From Prasinococcaceae sp. CCMP 1430 (lineage: Eukaryota > Prasinodermophyta > Palmophyllophyceae > Prasinococcales > Prasinococcaceae): a DNA stretch of 53,822 nucleotides. The stretch is taken from NCBI GenBank assembly GCA_013416795.1, contig RQSC01000006.1:94313-148134 (forward strand), written 5' to 3'. How positions within the stretch are numbered: position 1 is the stretch's first letter; each line of letters opens with the position of its first letter. The notes below the pieces were generated by a model. That model did not search any database, was not told the origin of the DNA, and saw nothing but the letters and a program-made list of their open reading frames with translations. Shown here one piece after another: positions 31,389 through 42,292 of this stretch. The translations under genes and the position numbers were made by a program.

Positions 31389-33362
31389 ATGGTGTGGTGC
31401 ACCACCTGCAATGCCGACATGGCGGCGGAGGTGGACGACACGCGCGGTTTCACGTGCTGCACCGGGTGCGGACGCGTGCTGGACGAGACCGCGTTCTCCA
31501 CCGACCCGACGTTCTCCAAGGCCGCCAACGGCGCGTCGACCGTCGACGGCAACTTCGTGCCGGACGGCGGCGGCGGCGGCGGCATGGGCAAGATGCGCGG
31601 CGCGCGCATCTTCGGCTACCAGGTCGACTCGCACGAGAAGACCATTGCGAAGGGCAAGTACGAGATTTCACAGGTCAGCGAGCGCCTGGGCATACGCCCC
31701 CGCGAGGAGATGGTGTCGGCCGCGCACAGGCTCTACAAGCTCGCGGTGCAGCGCAACTTCACCCGCGGCAGGCGCACCGCGCAGGTCGCCAGCGCGTGCC
31801 TCTACATCGTCTGCAGGCAGGAGGGGAGGCCCTACATGCTCATCGACTTCTCGGATGCGCTGCAGACCAACGTGTACGTGCTGGGCTCGGTCTTCCTGCA
31901 GCTGTGCCGGCTGCTCCGCCTCGAGCAGCACCCCATCATGCAGCGCCCCGTCGACCCGTCCCTCTTCATCCACCGCTTCGCCGACAAGCTCGACCTCGGG
32001 CGCAAGTCCAACGCCGTGGCCACCACCGCCCTGCGCCTGGTCGCCTCTATGAAGCGTGACTGGATGCAGACCGGCCGGCGGCCCAGCGGCATCTGCGGCG
32101 CAGCGCTCTTCATCGCGGCGCACATCCACGGCCTCTCGCGTGGCAAGAAGGAGGTGGTGCAGGTCGTGCACGTGTGCGAGGCGACGCTCCAGAAGCGCCT
32201 CACCGAGTTTCAGCTGACGGGGTCGAGCGACCTCACCGTCGAGGAGTTTGATCAGCGCGCGAACGACGTTGGGACGGCCATTTTCAGGCCGCCGACCGGC
32301 GCAAAGGACGGCGAGATTCGCGAGCTCACATGCGAGCACCGCAAGCAGCCCGGCATCGCCCACTTCGCGCACGGCATGTGCCTGGCCTGCTACCAGCAGT
32401 TCGACAAGGTGTCTGGCGGCCTGCACGGCGGCTTCGATCCCCCGGCGTTCCGTGCCGCGCAGCTCAAGGAGGCCGCCAAGCGGGAGGCGCGCATGAAGAT
32501 GGCGCTTGAGGCGCAGGACCTCCAGGCGACGAAGAGCATAGCGACCGAGCTCGAGTCTGCGCTCCAGGGCGATGCCACGCTGCGCAGGGTAGCGCAGCGC
32601 GCGCTGCCGGAGGGGCAGCGACCCCCCTTGCCCGATCGACAGAATGGCGCAGGGACTGCTGGCGAGGGCGCGGGCGCCTCAGCCGCCGAGCTCATGCCGC
32701 CCCCGGCGACGAAGGGCTCGGGCGTGGGTGACGTCCAAGTGGCTGCGGCCGGCGGCGGCGCGGGGCCGGCGACGCAACTCCCTCTCGATGACAGTGACCT
32801 AGAGTTCGATGATGACTACGAGGAGAAGGAGCACCCGAACGAGGAGACACTGTCTGACGTCGATGACGACGAAATCGACATGTATATTCACACGGAACAG
32901 GAGGTGAAGCTCAAAGAGAAAGTGTGGCGCAAGCTCAACGCTGAGTACTTGAAAGAGCAGGACCAGAAGGCGGCACAAGCAGCAGCGCTGGAGAAGGCCA
33001 ACGCAAAGAAGATTGCCGAAGGGGGCAGGGTTCCAAAAGTTGGGGCGGAGCGCAAGGGAAAGAACAGGATTGGGCAGGTGGGCGTCACCCCGATGGCGCC
33101 ATCGGCTCCCCCGAAGAGCGCTGGCGAGGCGGCCGCGCAGATGCTGGCCAAGAAGCGCATCAGCACGAAAATTAACTACGACGCGCTCGACAGACTCTTC
33201 AGTGACGTGGGCGCCGGCAAGAAGGGCAAGAGCGGCTCCAAGGGCGGTTCTGGCGGCGTCAAGAAGGGCCACGCCGGCAAGTCTAAGGGGAAGGGAAAGG
33301 CGAGCGGAAGGCTGGCGAGCGTCTCGGCCCCTTTCCGCCTCGGCAGCGTTCGTACGGGATGA
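31389..33362 (+). CDS. BRF1: TFIIIB subunit BRF1 (TFIIB-related factor)
   Basis: 657 residues from the ATG at 31389, one exon. The N-terminal zinc ribbon is seen in WCTTCNAD and CCTGCGRVLDE. Two cyclin-like repeats follow, the first with RLYKLAVQRNFTRGRRTAQVASACLYIVCRQEG and the second with MKRDWMQTGRRPSGICGAALFIAAHIHG. These are typical of BRF1 rather than TFIIB. The later acidic segment DVDDDEIDMYIHTEQEVKLKEKVWRKLNAEYLKEQ is the BRF1 homology block that contacts TBP. The protein recruits RNA polymerase III to tRNA and 5S genes. The C-terminus is Lys/Gly-rich. The stop lies 84 bases from that of the convergent IQ-motif gene. Confidence 0.95.
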   Translation: MVWCTTCNADMAAEVDDTRGFTCCTGCGRVLDETAFSTDPTFSKAANGASTVDGNFVPDGGGGGGMGKMRGARIFGYQVDSHEKTIAKGKYEISQVSERLGIRPREEMVSAAHRLYKLAVQRNFTRGRRTAQVASACLYIVCRQEGRPYMLIDFSDALQTNVYVLGSVFLQLCRLLRLEQHPIMQRPVDPSLFIHRFADKLDLGRKSNAVATTALRLVASMKRDWMQTGRRPSGICGAALFIAAHIHGLSRGKKEVVQVVHVCEATLQKRLTEFQLTGSSDLTVEEFDQRANDVGTAIFRPPTGAKDGEIRELTCEHRKQPGIAHFAHGMCLACYQQFDKVSGGLHGGFDPPAFRAAQLKEAAKREARMKMALEAQDLQATKSIATELESALQGDATLRRVAQRALPEGQRPPLPDRQNGAGTAGEGAGASAAELMPPPATKGSGVGDVQVAAAGGGAGPATQLPLDDSDLEFDDDYEEKEHPNEETLSDVDDDEIDMYIHTEQEVKLKEKVWRKLNAEYLKEQDQKAAQAAALEKANAKKIAEGGRVPKVGAERKGKNRIGQVGVTPMAPSAPPKSAGEAAAQMLAKKRISTKINYDALDRLFSDVGAGKKGKSGSKGGSGGVKKGHAGKSKGKGKASGRLASVSAPFRLGSVRTG

Positions 33363-33446
33363 CGGGCCGGCGGACAGACGCCCCCAGGGCACTTTGGAGC
33401 GTACTTGTATTTGTAAGGTCAGTCAGTTCATTATCTGTGCGATGCG

Positions 33447-36400
33447 TCAGCGCGCGCGTTCCCTCCTCGCATGGGCATCGTGCCTGCGCATGATGTTGGC
33501 CTCGTGCTCGCGCAGCACGCGGCCCTGCTCACGCTCGATTTCCTCGGCGCGCAAGGCGGCTGCATATGCGTGGTACTTGCCGCCATCCGCCTCGTCGTAT
33601 TTGACATCGGTGTGGCCGTGGGCGAAGTCGTGCGCGTATGCATCGCTGTCGACAGAGCGCTGCAAGTGCGCCGGCCGGTCGCGCGCCCTTCCTGTCCCTC
33701 CTGCGTTCCTGCCACCCAAGTTGAGCGGTGGCAGTTCCGTTCGCCATGCAGACTCGCTCGCCCAGAGGCCTTCATCAAGCGCATGGTATTGCCCGTACTG
33801 ATTCGCGCCTAGCTGCTCGTACGGCGCTTCGTCGTCGAGCGCCGCGTGAGCGCCGCGCACGTCGTAGCCTCCACTGCGGGCACGGCTTTGCGGGGCGTAG
33901 CCGGTGCCATCAGCGGCGTAGGCCCCCCCTCCTTGGGATATCCCACGCCACTTGTGCTGCGCTGCATAGCTGCTCACGCCGAGGCCCGCGGAGGACCCGC
34001 CGCCTCGACGTGCCCAGCCGGCGGGCGCCTCGGGAGCGCTCGCATACGCATACCCGTACCCACTGCGATGTCTGGTGTGCCCGGCTCGCCGTTGCGGTCG
34101 GAACGCGGCGCTGGCTTGCACACTTGCCCGTGGCTGCGCGTACGCGTAGCTTGACGACGGGGCGCTGGCACGCGTGTCAAACCTGGGCATGGGCTTGGCT
34201 TTGAAGGGCTGTTTGGCACGCTCGCGCTGCTCGTGCTCCCTCCTCGTCCTCTGCTGTGCGCGCTCGATGCGTACGCGCATGACCTTGTTCTCATGCACAC
34301 CGCTTGACGACCTGGCCAGGGCGCGCATGTCAAAGCTGGGCATGGGCTTGGCTTTGAAGGGCTGCTTGGCACGCTCGCGCTGCTCGTGCTCCCTCCTCGT
34401 CCTGTGCTGTGCGCGCTCGATGCGTACGCGCGTGACCTTGTTCCCATGTACACCGACCACACTACCGCCACCGACAGCTCGATTTTCCTTGCCAGATGCG
34501 GGGGGATCGGCTGGGGGCCGGCGCCGGCGAGGCTCCTCGAAGGAGCGTCCATATTTGTCTTTGCCCTTTGGAGCAGGTCCCCAGGCGTCCCTTGCCGACT
34601 GAGCTGCGCCCTTCACGCCTCCCCTCCTTTCCTTCGCCTGCTTTCCTGGCACTCTCCTCGCTCCATTCACCCGCTCGGGTGGCACTTGCTTGGTGTTGCT
34701 GCCCCGCCGCGTGGGTTTGCCGCCCTGCTGGCGGAGCCTGGCCTTGCGATCCCGTTGCTTTCTCGGCGCGTCCTCATCAGTGCTGCCGTCGGCCCAAGCG
34801 CGGGCATACTCAGGGTTCACTTGGAGTATGTCGGCGTGACTGTCGCCATCAGTAAATCCCGAAGTTTCACTCCCGTCCTTCTCGGCATTTGAGTCGCTGT
34901 CGATGTCGTCGTCGCGGTACTTCATGCGCTGTGGAGACTTGCCGTGGCCGCGACGCCCCCTCGGACCCTGCTCCCTGCCGAGGGGCGACTGCGCGTAGAG
35001 AATGCCGGGGCTTGAGAAACGCCGGGCACTTGCGCGTGGCGCCCCCGCATAGGCCGCACCGGGCGAATCTGGCGGCAGAGGTGAGTGCTCTTCGGGCGTC
35101 TCGGAGAACGGCCCGCCCCTCGCTCTGTCCACGCCCCCCCTGGGCGTGCCAAGGCCGAGTCCACCCTGCCCGAGCGCAACACTCGAGCACGGCGAGCTGC
35201 CCATGCCAGATTCGGGCCTTGCGACCAACTCTGCTAGACGCTGTTGCATCTCGCGCTGACGGCGCTCGAACGCTGCCATCTGGGAACCACCATCGGTGCC
35301 GTTGTCGGGCGTGTGGGCGCCATCGTGGCCGCGACTGCTGCCTCCCTCGTCCACGCCATCTTCATGATCGATCACCTGATGTAGAACGGGGGAGCCTATC
35401 GGCCCCACTTCATCACTGCCACTATCGTGCTGGCCGGCAGACGCCGCGCGCGCTGCCTCCAATGCATCGACTGGGGTGCGCCAAGCTGCGTCACTGTCGC
35501 CGACGTCAACATCGATGGTGAGTCCTAGTGCCAGACCACGCGCGTGCGCACCCTGTCGCTCCCTCTCACCCGGTGCGGCGCCTGGCGGCGGTGAGCGCAG
35601 CCTGGATCGTGACGTCCGATGCACCCGCGGGCTGCCGACGCTGCCGACGCCATCCTGGACGCCAGCCTCATCGCTATCGTCAAGCTGCCGTGGTGGCGGT
35701 GGTGGCGAGCGCAGCTTCGACCTGGACCCATCACTTTTGCCCGCACTGGAGTACGCATCGAACGACACGCGCCTTGCTCCACCCTCGACCATTTCGAAAG
35801 ATTCCCTCCGCGACCCGGGCCGCGGGCTCGTCGCTCCCCGAGTGGTGTCACTCACCTCCGACCTTCCCAGCGTCTGGACCGCATTCGGCGGCGGCGACGA
35901 GTGCGACTGGGAGGTTTCATGCCCCAGCGGCCCGCCCTGGGCATGCGGGGCGGGGTTCTGTGGCTGCCGCGCGTCGCTCGATGGGGTCGGCGCCATGCCA
36001 AAGGCCGCTGCGAGCATCGTCGCAAAGTCCTCCATCTGGGCTGCCGCCTCATCGCCGTGGCCCAGGTAGTCCACAGGCTTCGAGGGGGAGGGCGGAGCCT
36101 CCTGGTTTAGCTGCAGCTCAGGATCCCGCTTGCTTTCGCTCGCGTAGCCGCTCCCAGCACGCGGTGGAGAGCGTAAACTCGCCGGGGCCGCCTCAGCTTG
36201 CGCGACCTCCTCGGCCACGCCACCTCGCTCGGTTTTGGCGCGTTCGGCGAGCCAGCCACGCGTTCGCCGCTGGATGTACCGAGCGGCGGCGTCCTCGCTG
36301 CGCATGCGCGCCTGGACGAGCGTGACGTTCCGCTCCTCATCCACGTGCGCGACCCTGGCGCGCTCCTGCGGCGAGCGCTCAGCCTTTTGGATCTCTCTCG

Positions 36401-37487
36401 CTGCCGGTGCGTGCATAATACGCTCGGCCTCGCTCCGCGACGCGCCCGCGCCCTCTCCCTCGGCCCCAGCTCCGGGCTCCTCCCCTTGCCCAGCCGCGCG
36501 CTCACGCCCTCGGCCCTGCCGCAACCCACGACGCACTGCAAACCCGCGCGCGGCCGCCTGGATACGCGTCGCCGCTTCGCGCTCGCGGGCGAGCCCGCAG
36601 CGCGCGTCATGGCCTTGCTGCGCGGCCTGGATGCGCGCCGCTGCCGCGACGAGTTCCGCGTCTGCCGAGGCGTCGCCCTCGCCTTCGGTCAGCGGGGGTG
36701 GAGCTTCGACCTCGACGTCCTGGCCGTGCGGATCCTCCCCTTCTTCCCCGTGCGCCTGCTCCTGCTCCCGCTCCTGCTCCCGCTCCTGCTCCTGCTCCTC
36801 CTCCTGCTCCTGCTCCTGCTCCTGCTCCTCCTCCTGCTCCTGCTCCTGCTCCTGTCCCGTTTCCTGCTCTTCTCGTCGGCCATCATCCCGGTCCTTCAGC
36901 CTCGCCGCCGATGGTCTGCCGAGCGCCTCTGCCCTGAGGCGCGCAGCATCCTCTGAGCGCCGCGCGGCTCGCACGCGCGCCGCGCGCGCACGCGCCAGGT
37001 GGCCGCGCACGTGCGCATTGATGACGGTGGCCGCGCGCTCGCGCTCGGCGCTGGCATCGTCTCCCCTGCCCGCGCCCTGAGCGCCCTCACCCTGTTGCCT
37101 GGTGACGTTCTCGCCCCCGGCGACGCTGTCCGCAACGTCCTCAGCACCTTGGGGAGCTTGCCCGGTGTCTGCCCTGACCTCGGCGACGCCGCCGTCAGCG
37201 TCTTCGCCGCCGCCAGCGTCTCCGCCGCCGCCAGCGTCTCCGCCGCCGCCAGCGTCTTCGCCGCCGTCAGCGTCTCCGCCGCCGCCAGTGTCTCCGCGAG
37301 TGTTCCTGCCATCATCGCCGTCGTCATCGGCGTCTGTGCCGGCCGGCACCCCAGCCTCAGCCTCAGGGGCCCCCGGCGCATCCTCGTCCTCTTGTGCGAC
37401 CCTCGCCACTGCCGGTGGCGGCCCCGCCTCGGAGTCCGCGGAAGCAGCCGCCACCTCGGCTCCGGCGCCGGCGTCCGCGTCTGCCAT
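33447..37487 (-). CDS. Large IQ-motif protein with Glu/Gln repeat and TPX2/FAM161-like repeats
   Basis: 1346 residues from the ATG at 37487; the frame stays open into the divergent kinesin, but that part is antisense to it and not used. The first 150 residues are acidic with Gly/Asp repeats. Three or four IQ-like motifs (calmodulin or light-chain binding) occur at about 150, 290, 310 and 420, e.g. AATRIQAAARGFAVRRG. An (EQ)n/(EE)n tract at about 205-245 comes from a CTCCTG repeat (36765-36856). Most of the middle is disordered, Ser/Pro/Asp-rich. Near 1020-1110 a 51-residue unit is repeated twice (153-base offset), each with RERAKQPFKAKPMP, which resembles the F-K-A-K/R-P-x-P element of TPX2 and FAM161 microtubule proteins. 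A cytoskeletal scaffold is likely; the family is unassigned. Confidence 0.75.
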   Translation of the reverse strand: MADADAGAGAEVAAASADSEAGPPPAVARVAQEDEDAPGAPEAEAGVPAGTDADDDGDDGRNTRGDTGGGGDADGGEDAGGGGDAGGGGDAGGGEDADGGVAEVRADTGQAPQGAEDVADSVAGGENVTRQQGEGAQGAGRGDDASAERERAATVINAHVRGHLARARAARVRAARRSEDAARLRAEALGRPSAARLKDRDDGRREEQETGQEQEQEQEEEQEQEQEQEEEQEQEREQEREQEQAHGEEGEDPHGQDVEVEAPPPLTEGEGDASADAELVAAAARIQAAQQGHDARCGLAREREAATRIQAAARGFAVRRGLRQGRGRERAAGQGEEPGAGAEGEGAGASRSEAERIMHAPAAREIQKAERSPQERARVAHVDEERNVTLVQARMRSEDAAARYIQRRTRGWLAERAKTERGGVAEEVAQAEAAPASLRSPPRAGSGYASESKRDPELQLNQEAPPSPSKPVDYLGHGDEAAAQMEDFATMLAAAFGMAPTPSSDARQPQNPAPHAQGGPLGHETSQSHSSPPPNAVQTLGRSEVSDTTRGATSPRPGSRRESFEMVEGGARRVSFDAYSSAGKSDGSRSKLRSPPPPPRQLDDSDEAGVQDGVGSVGSPRVHRTSRSRLRSPPPGAAPGERERQGAHARGLALGLTIDVDVGDSDAAWRTPVDALEAARAASAGQHDSGSDEVGPIGSPVLHQVIDHEDGVDEGGSSRGHDGAHTPDNGTDGGSQMAAFERRQREMQQRLAELVARPESGMGSSPCSSVALGQGGLGLGTPRGGVDRARGGPFSETPEEHSPLPPDSPGAAYAGAPRASARRFSSPGILYAQSPLGREQGPRGRRGHGKSPQRMKYRDDDIDSDSNAEKDGSETSGFTDGDSHADILQVNPEYARAWADGSTDEDAPRKQRDRKARLRQQGGKPTRRGSNTKQVPPERVNGARRVPGKQAKERRGGVKGAAQSARDAWGPAPKGKDKYGRSFEEPRRRRPPADPPASGKENRAVGGGSVVGVHGNKVTRVRIERAQHRTRREHEQRERAKQPFKAKPMPSFDMRALARSSSGVHENKVMRVRIERAQQRTRREHEQRERAKQPFKAKPMPRFDTRASAPSSSYAYAQPRASVQASAAFRPQRRAGHTRHRSGYGYAYASAPEAPAGWARRGGGSSAGLGVSSYAAQHKWRGISQGGGAYAADGTGYAPQSRARSGGYDVRGAHAALDDEAPYEQLGANQYGQYHALDEGLWASESAWRTELPPLNLGGRNAGGTGRARDRPAHLQRSVDSDAYAHDFAHGHTDVKYDEADGGKYHAYAAALRAEEIEREQGRVLREHEANIMRRHDAHARRERAR

Positions 37488-37992
37488 CGGGCGAGCGGAC
37501 GCGAGCGCTTCCGAGCGCGCGCGCGCGCGCTGCTCTGCGCGCGCGCTCTGCCGTGCCCTGCCCCCCCAGCGGCCGGCCTCGCCTTCCCACGCATCCGCAT
37601 GCGCGCGCACACGGTGCGCGCGCGGGGAACTGCGTAACCACCGCACCAAAATCCATAGCGCCGATTCTATACATACATCAACATAGCGTACAAATCCCAC
37701 AATAGTTACGGATTGCTCTTCTGAAATTGTTGGCATCGGAGCCGCGTGACGTTGGTTGGGTCCCCGCGGCCCTGGCGTCAGCGAAGCAGCGCCTCCCTCG
37801 CGTTCGGTGTGACGCGAGCCACATAAAAAAGCAGGCGATTGCGTTTTTTCTTTTTTCTTTTTCATTTCTTTTCTTCGGGGGAAATTCGAACGGGCGCCGC
37901 GCGAGACGAGTTCGAGGCGCACCGCGCGGCCAAGGAGGAGGAAATGGGCTCCGGCGGCCGGCAGCGACGCGCGGCGCGCTCCGCGGGACGCG
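37488..37992. promoter_or_regulatory. Shared divergent promoter of the IQ protein and kinesin genes
   Basis: 505 bases between the two start codons. Includes AT-rich DNA at 37640-37730 and a pyrimidine tract GCGTTTTTTCTTTTTTCTTTTTC at 37839-37862. No other gene seen. Confidence 0.5.
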
Positions 37993-40108
37993 ATGTCGGC
38001 GTCGCGCAACCTCGCCATCCGCGAGGCGTTCCGGCAGCACCGCGAGGAGATGCTGCAGGCGATGCGCGCGTGGCGGTGCGTGCGCGCGCTCGCGCACGGC
38101 CGGCGGTGCGACGCCCAGGGCGTGCCCGCGGAAATGGGTGAGGCGGCTGGCGCGTGCCCGCTGGCGATGCTCGATGCGCAGCTGATGTCCAAGGTGGTGG
38201 ACATGGCCTATCCGGGCCGCGGCAACCTCGTGGGCGCCTTCGACGCGCGCTCACGCGGCGCGCGCCTCGCGGCGGCGAGGCAGCGCGCAGCAGCGTTCCG
38301 CGTGTGCGTGCGCTGCCGCCCGCTGCTCGCCTTCGAGCTCGAGGCGGGCGAGTTCATGGCGGTGGACGTTGACCGCCGCCGCGCCGAGGTCGCGTGCCAT
38401 GACTGCAGGCTGAGCAGGAACGGGCGACGCCTCAACGTCTCCCACCGGCTGTACGCGATGGACAGGGCATGGGGCGCAGCGGCGACGCATGCCGACGTCT
38501 ACGAGTCCGTGCGGCCGCTGGTGCAGCGCTCGCTCACTGAGGCGCGCGACAGCGCGACGGTGCTGTGCTACGGCCAGACGGGCACAGGCAAGACATACAC
38601 TCTGAACGGCCTGCTCCAGCACGTCGCCGCCGACTTAACAGCCGAGACGCGCGTGGAGATGAGCTTCGTCGAAGTGCACGGCGCAAAGTGCTACGACCTG
38701 CTCGCAGATCACAAGCTGGTGCATCTACGACAGGGAAGCGACGGACGCGTGCACGCGCGGGGCGCCACCCTCGTCACGGCCGCGGGGGGCGCAGAGCTGC
38801 TCGAACTGGCGCGCGCGGCGCTCGATGCGCGCGCCTCCGAGTCGACCGAACGCAACGAGGCGTCGAGCAGGTCCCACGCTGTCTGCACGCTCACGATGGT
38901 CTGCGGTCAGGGACAGCACACTACTGAGCAGGCGAATTCGACCCCAGCCCAGGAAAGCGCGGAGATTGGAGCTGGCGAGGAGTCGGCGGGCGCAGAGTCG
39001 GCTGCGCCCACGCCCGCCGCGCCGCCCAGCAGGCCGTGTCTTCGCTTGGTGGACCTCGCCGGCTCGGAGCGCAACTACGAGACGACCAAAATGAGCGCCG
39101 CGCAGCATCGCGAGTCTAGCGACATCAACAAGGCGCTCATGGCGCTCAAGGATTGCTTTCGGGCCCACGCCGCCGGCGTGGCAGCAGCGGCGTGCGGAGG
39201 CGAGCCGCCCCGCGTGCCCTTCCGCGCGCACCGTCTCACGCAGATGCTCAAGGACTGTTTCGTCGATGGCACACACCGCACGCTCGTCATTGCCACGGCC
39301 TCGCCCTCGCCCACCGATCTGATGCACACGATGAACACGCTGGACCACGTTGCGCTGATGGCCGCGCCTCTGGAGCTCTTGGTGGACACGGTCACCTGCG
39401 AGCTGGTGCTGGGGGCGGCGCAAATGGCAGGCGACGCGGACCCCCTCGAGGAGTTCAACGCGGTGCCCGTGCAGAAGTGGGACAGCGAGACGACCGCGCG
39501 CTGGGTGGCCACCATTGAAGACGGCCGCTTCAAGGACTTCGTGCTCCCGCCCGGAACTAAGGTGCGTCCTCGCCGAAGCAGCTGGGCCTTGGCGTGCGCG
39601 TCTGTGTGCGCCTGCGGCTGACCGCTCGCACACCTCGCAGGGGGTTGACCTCCTCCGCCTGAGCGCTGAGAGGCTGTCGAACCTGTGGGTGAACCCGGAT
39701 GTGCGGCACGGTGGCGGGGTGGGCGAGGGTCCCGCGTGGACGCTCGGGGCCGATAGCGAGGACGATGAGCACGCCGCAGAAGCTGTCGATGGCGTGGGGG
39801 TGGCTGGCGGCGAGCATGACGGCGATGCCGTGCGCGTCCGCCGCAAGCGCGATGTGGGTCGGGCGCTCTTCGCCGCCCTGCGCAAGCAGATCCGGCGAGG
39901 TGCCGCTGCCGAGGCCAAGCGCCGCTGGGCGAAGCAGAGCCGCGACGTCGACGTCGAGCGCGCCGCGAGCCTCGCGCGTGAGGCGTGCGCCCCGTCCGTG
40001 CAGCGCACCGTCGGCGGCCGGCAGGTCGTCTTCTGGTCTGACGGCTTCTCCGCTGAGGACGCCGACGACGTCGCCGAGCGCGCCCAGTCCCTCCTCCTCG
40101 ACGGCTGA
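37993..40108 (+). CDS. Kinesin-13-like motor with SAM-like C-terminal domain
   Basis: Exons 37993..39561 and 39641..40108, joined in phase 0 (donor GTGCGTCC, acceptor CTCGCAG), 678 residues. The motor domain spans about 100-465. It has FRVCVRCRPLL, P-loop GQTGTGKT, switch I NEASSRSHAV, switch II LVDLAGSE, and SSDINKALMALKDCFRA, which resembles the kinesin-13 pattern NKSLLALKECIRA. Kinesin-13 motors depolymerise microtubule ends. After the motor, VQKWDSETTARWVATIEDGRFKDFV joins across the intron to GVDLLRLSAERLSNLW, which reads as a SAM-type domain. The tail is charged and probably helical. The motor sits near the N-terminus, with about 95 residues before it. The subfamily assignment is moderately sure; a motor is certain. 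Confidence 0.88.
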
Positions 40109-40236
40109 GCGCCACGCTGAGCGCCACGAGCGCGACGCTCGCGCCGCGCCTCACCCACCACCACCACCACCACCACCACGACCGCCGCTACGCTCCGCTC
40201 CGCCCCTGCCCTCGAGGCCCACACCCCACCCAGAGT

Positions 40237-40267
<31 letters not shown>

Positions 40268-41292
40268 GGGGGGGGGGGACGCGGTCGGTTCCCCAGGTGG
40301 CACGTGCACCATTTTTCTATTTAAATACGTGGTGATCTCCCGTTGTTGATTATGATGTATTTGTAAATTATATATTGATGCGTGTGTGGGCTGACGCAGC
40401 ATGCGCGTGCGAATTGCGTTCACTTTGACGAGCGCGCGGCACGCACTTTTTAATTTTTATTCTAAATTTTCAAAAAAAAAATAGAACGAAGTCTCGCAGC
40501 GATGAAAAAGTTTTGCACCTGTGACCTCATATCAAAATGAACTACAGAGAAGAAAAGGCGAGTTTTATTTTTTTGTCCCCTTTTTTTCGCGCGCCGCGCT
40601 CGGAAGCGCGCGCGCGAAAGCGGCGATTCGAACGCAAAAACGGCGCCGCGCGCCCGAATCGCGTTCCGCGAAACTCCGATCCGTGGAGCCCCGCGGTGCG
40701 CGGCGGGCGTGCGGAATCGCGGAAGGCGTCCCGCGAAATGCGGATGCGATGCCCGCGCGTCGCCCCAGCGGGGCTCGCCGGGACTCGGCGGCGACGCCCG
40801 CGCGCATGGCGCGCCACGAGGACGGGATCCTCCGCGATCCTCCTCTCCCTCGCGCGCGCGGCGGGCGAGGAGCCGCTCCGCTCCGACGCTTGCTTGAAGC
40901 TCCTTGCCGCTCGCTAGCTCGAGCATGCCGCCGGTCCTGCTCCTGCCGGTCCTGCGCGCGCATGCGCAGACTCCTTGCCGCTCGCTGCAGCTCGTCGAGC
41001 ACGCCGCCGCTCCTGCTCCTGCCGGTCCTGCGCACGCGTGCGCAGACGCCCGCGCGCGCGCGCGCGCGCGCGCGCGGCGGTTGACGCCCGGGGAACCACA
41101 CCTTTTGTACCCGCGAACATTCGGAATCCATTCAGAACGCAATCCATGATGGAATGTATGTAATGTAATGGGATTTGTACGGATTTGGATACGTTTGGGT
41201 TCCGTTTATTTGAGCCGCAAGAACGCGCGCGCGCGCGCGCGGGCCTGCGCGCGCGACAGAGGGGGCTTGCGGGGGGTTGCGCGCGCGGCCAG

Positions 41293-41335
<43 letters not shown>

Positions 41336-41437
41336 GGGTGGGTCGCGCGGTGCGCACCACACGCAGTACATCACACACCGCCGGCCGTCCTTCCCTCCCC
41401 TTCCCCCCCCTGCACTTCTCTCCCACCACAGGCGACC
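40109..41437. other. Intergenic region with poly-G tract and local duplications
   Basis: Has a (CCA)n run at 40155-40180, (TG)n plus G28 at 40236-40278, and AT-rich DNA at 40310-40580. A 71-base imperfect tandem duplication (TCCTTGCCGCTCGCT at 40901 and 40972) and (TG)n at 41295-41332 follow. No gene supported. Confidence 0.6.
40236..40278 (+). repeat. (TG)n followed by 28 consecutive G
   Basis: The G run covers 40251-40278 and directly follows about 14 bases of TG alternation. A run this long can fold into G-quadruplexes and is hard to sequence, so its length is uncertain. Confidence 0.97.
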
Positions 41438-42008
41438 ATGCCGGCCACCACTGTTATCGACTACGCCGCGGGCGGCGAGAAGCGCTTCGACAAGGCCGTC
41501 GTGAACAGCGTCAACGCCGCGGACGGCTTCACGACCATGCAGATTACGATGAAGCCCGGCTTCGACTGGCAGGCTGAGATCTCCCCGAAGCTGCCGGGCT
41601 GCCCCAAGTGGTGCCCGGCGACGCACTTTGGATTCCTCAAGGTTCGTCCCTCGCACGCGCACGCGCACGCACACACGCGCGCATGCGCATGCATGCGGTT
41701 CGAACGCGCACATCCATGCACACGCGCGTTCGCTCACGCACGCACGCACGCACCCGCGCGCGCGCACGCGCCCACACGCGCGCGCGCACAAACGCACGCA
41801 TGTGCGTACGTCTGCGCCTCTCGCGTCCATGCGTGCGCAGTCCGGCACGATGAAGGTCAAGTACGAGGATGGCAGCGAGGCCACAGTTCACGCCGGCGAG
41901 TCGTACATGATCCAGCCGGGCCACCTGCCCGTCGTCGAGGGCGAGGAGGACGCGGTCATGGTCGAGTTCTGTCAGGCAACCAAGAAGGTCCTCGACAAGA
42001 TGGAGTAG
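41438..42008 (+). CDS. Small single-domain cupin protein
   Basis: Exons 41438..41641 and 41841..42008, joined in phase 0 (donor GTTCGTCC, acceptor GTGCGCAG), 123 residues. The fold is read from THFGFLKSGTMKVKYEDGSEATVHAGESYMIQPGHLPVVEGEEDAVMVEF, a small beta-barrel cupin pattern with the second-motif Gly-Pro-Gly-His. The first metal motif is reduced: only the His of ATHFGFL aligns, preceded by CPKWC. Enzymatic activity is therefore unsure. There is no signal peptide, so it is likely cytosolic. The intron is almost entirely alternating CG/CA, as in other introns here. A (TG)n microsatellite lies about 105 bases upstream of the ATG. Confidence 0.75.
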
Positions 42009-42292
42009 GACGCCGCCACGGCCGAGCTCTCGCTGGCGAACGAGTCTGTCCTCGACGAGGCGGAGTGTGCACCTGAGCATACTGTACACGGACGCAAACC
42101 CGCGCGGTGAGCGCGCTACTGTACGCCGCACCACAGACCACGCTGCCCGGGACTGTGCGTTGCGCGCGCTCCCACCCACTACTGTAAGCACTTCTTTACC
42201 AGCGAGATGGGGCGTTCGCGCGCGTTGTGGCGCACCCACGCGCGCACGAGAGAGGTCGAGAGGGAGGGAGGGAGGGAGGAAGGTTTGGAGGG

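Noticed and set aside
37488-38204. N-terminal extension of the IQ protein into the kinesin gene
   Set aside because: That part is antisense to kinesin exon 1 and low in quality; the ATG at 37487 starts a typical acidic N-terminus.
41690-41712. GGTTCGAAC resembling a tRNA B box
   Set aside because: No matching A box or cloverleaf nearby, and it lies in the cupin intron.
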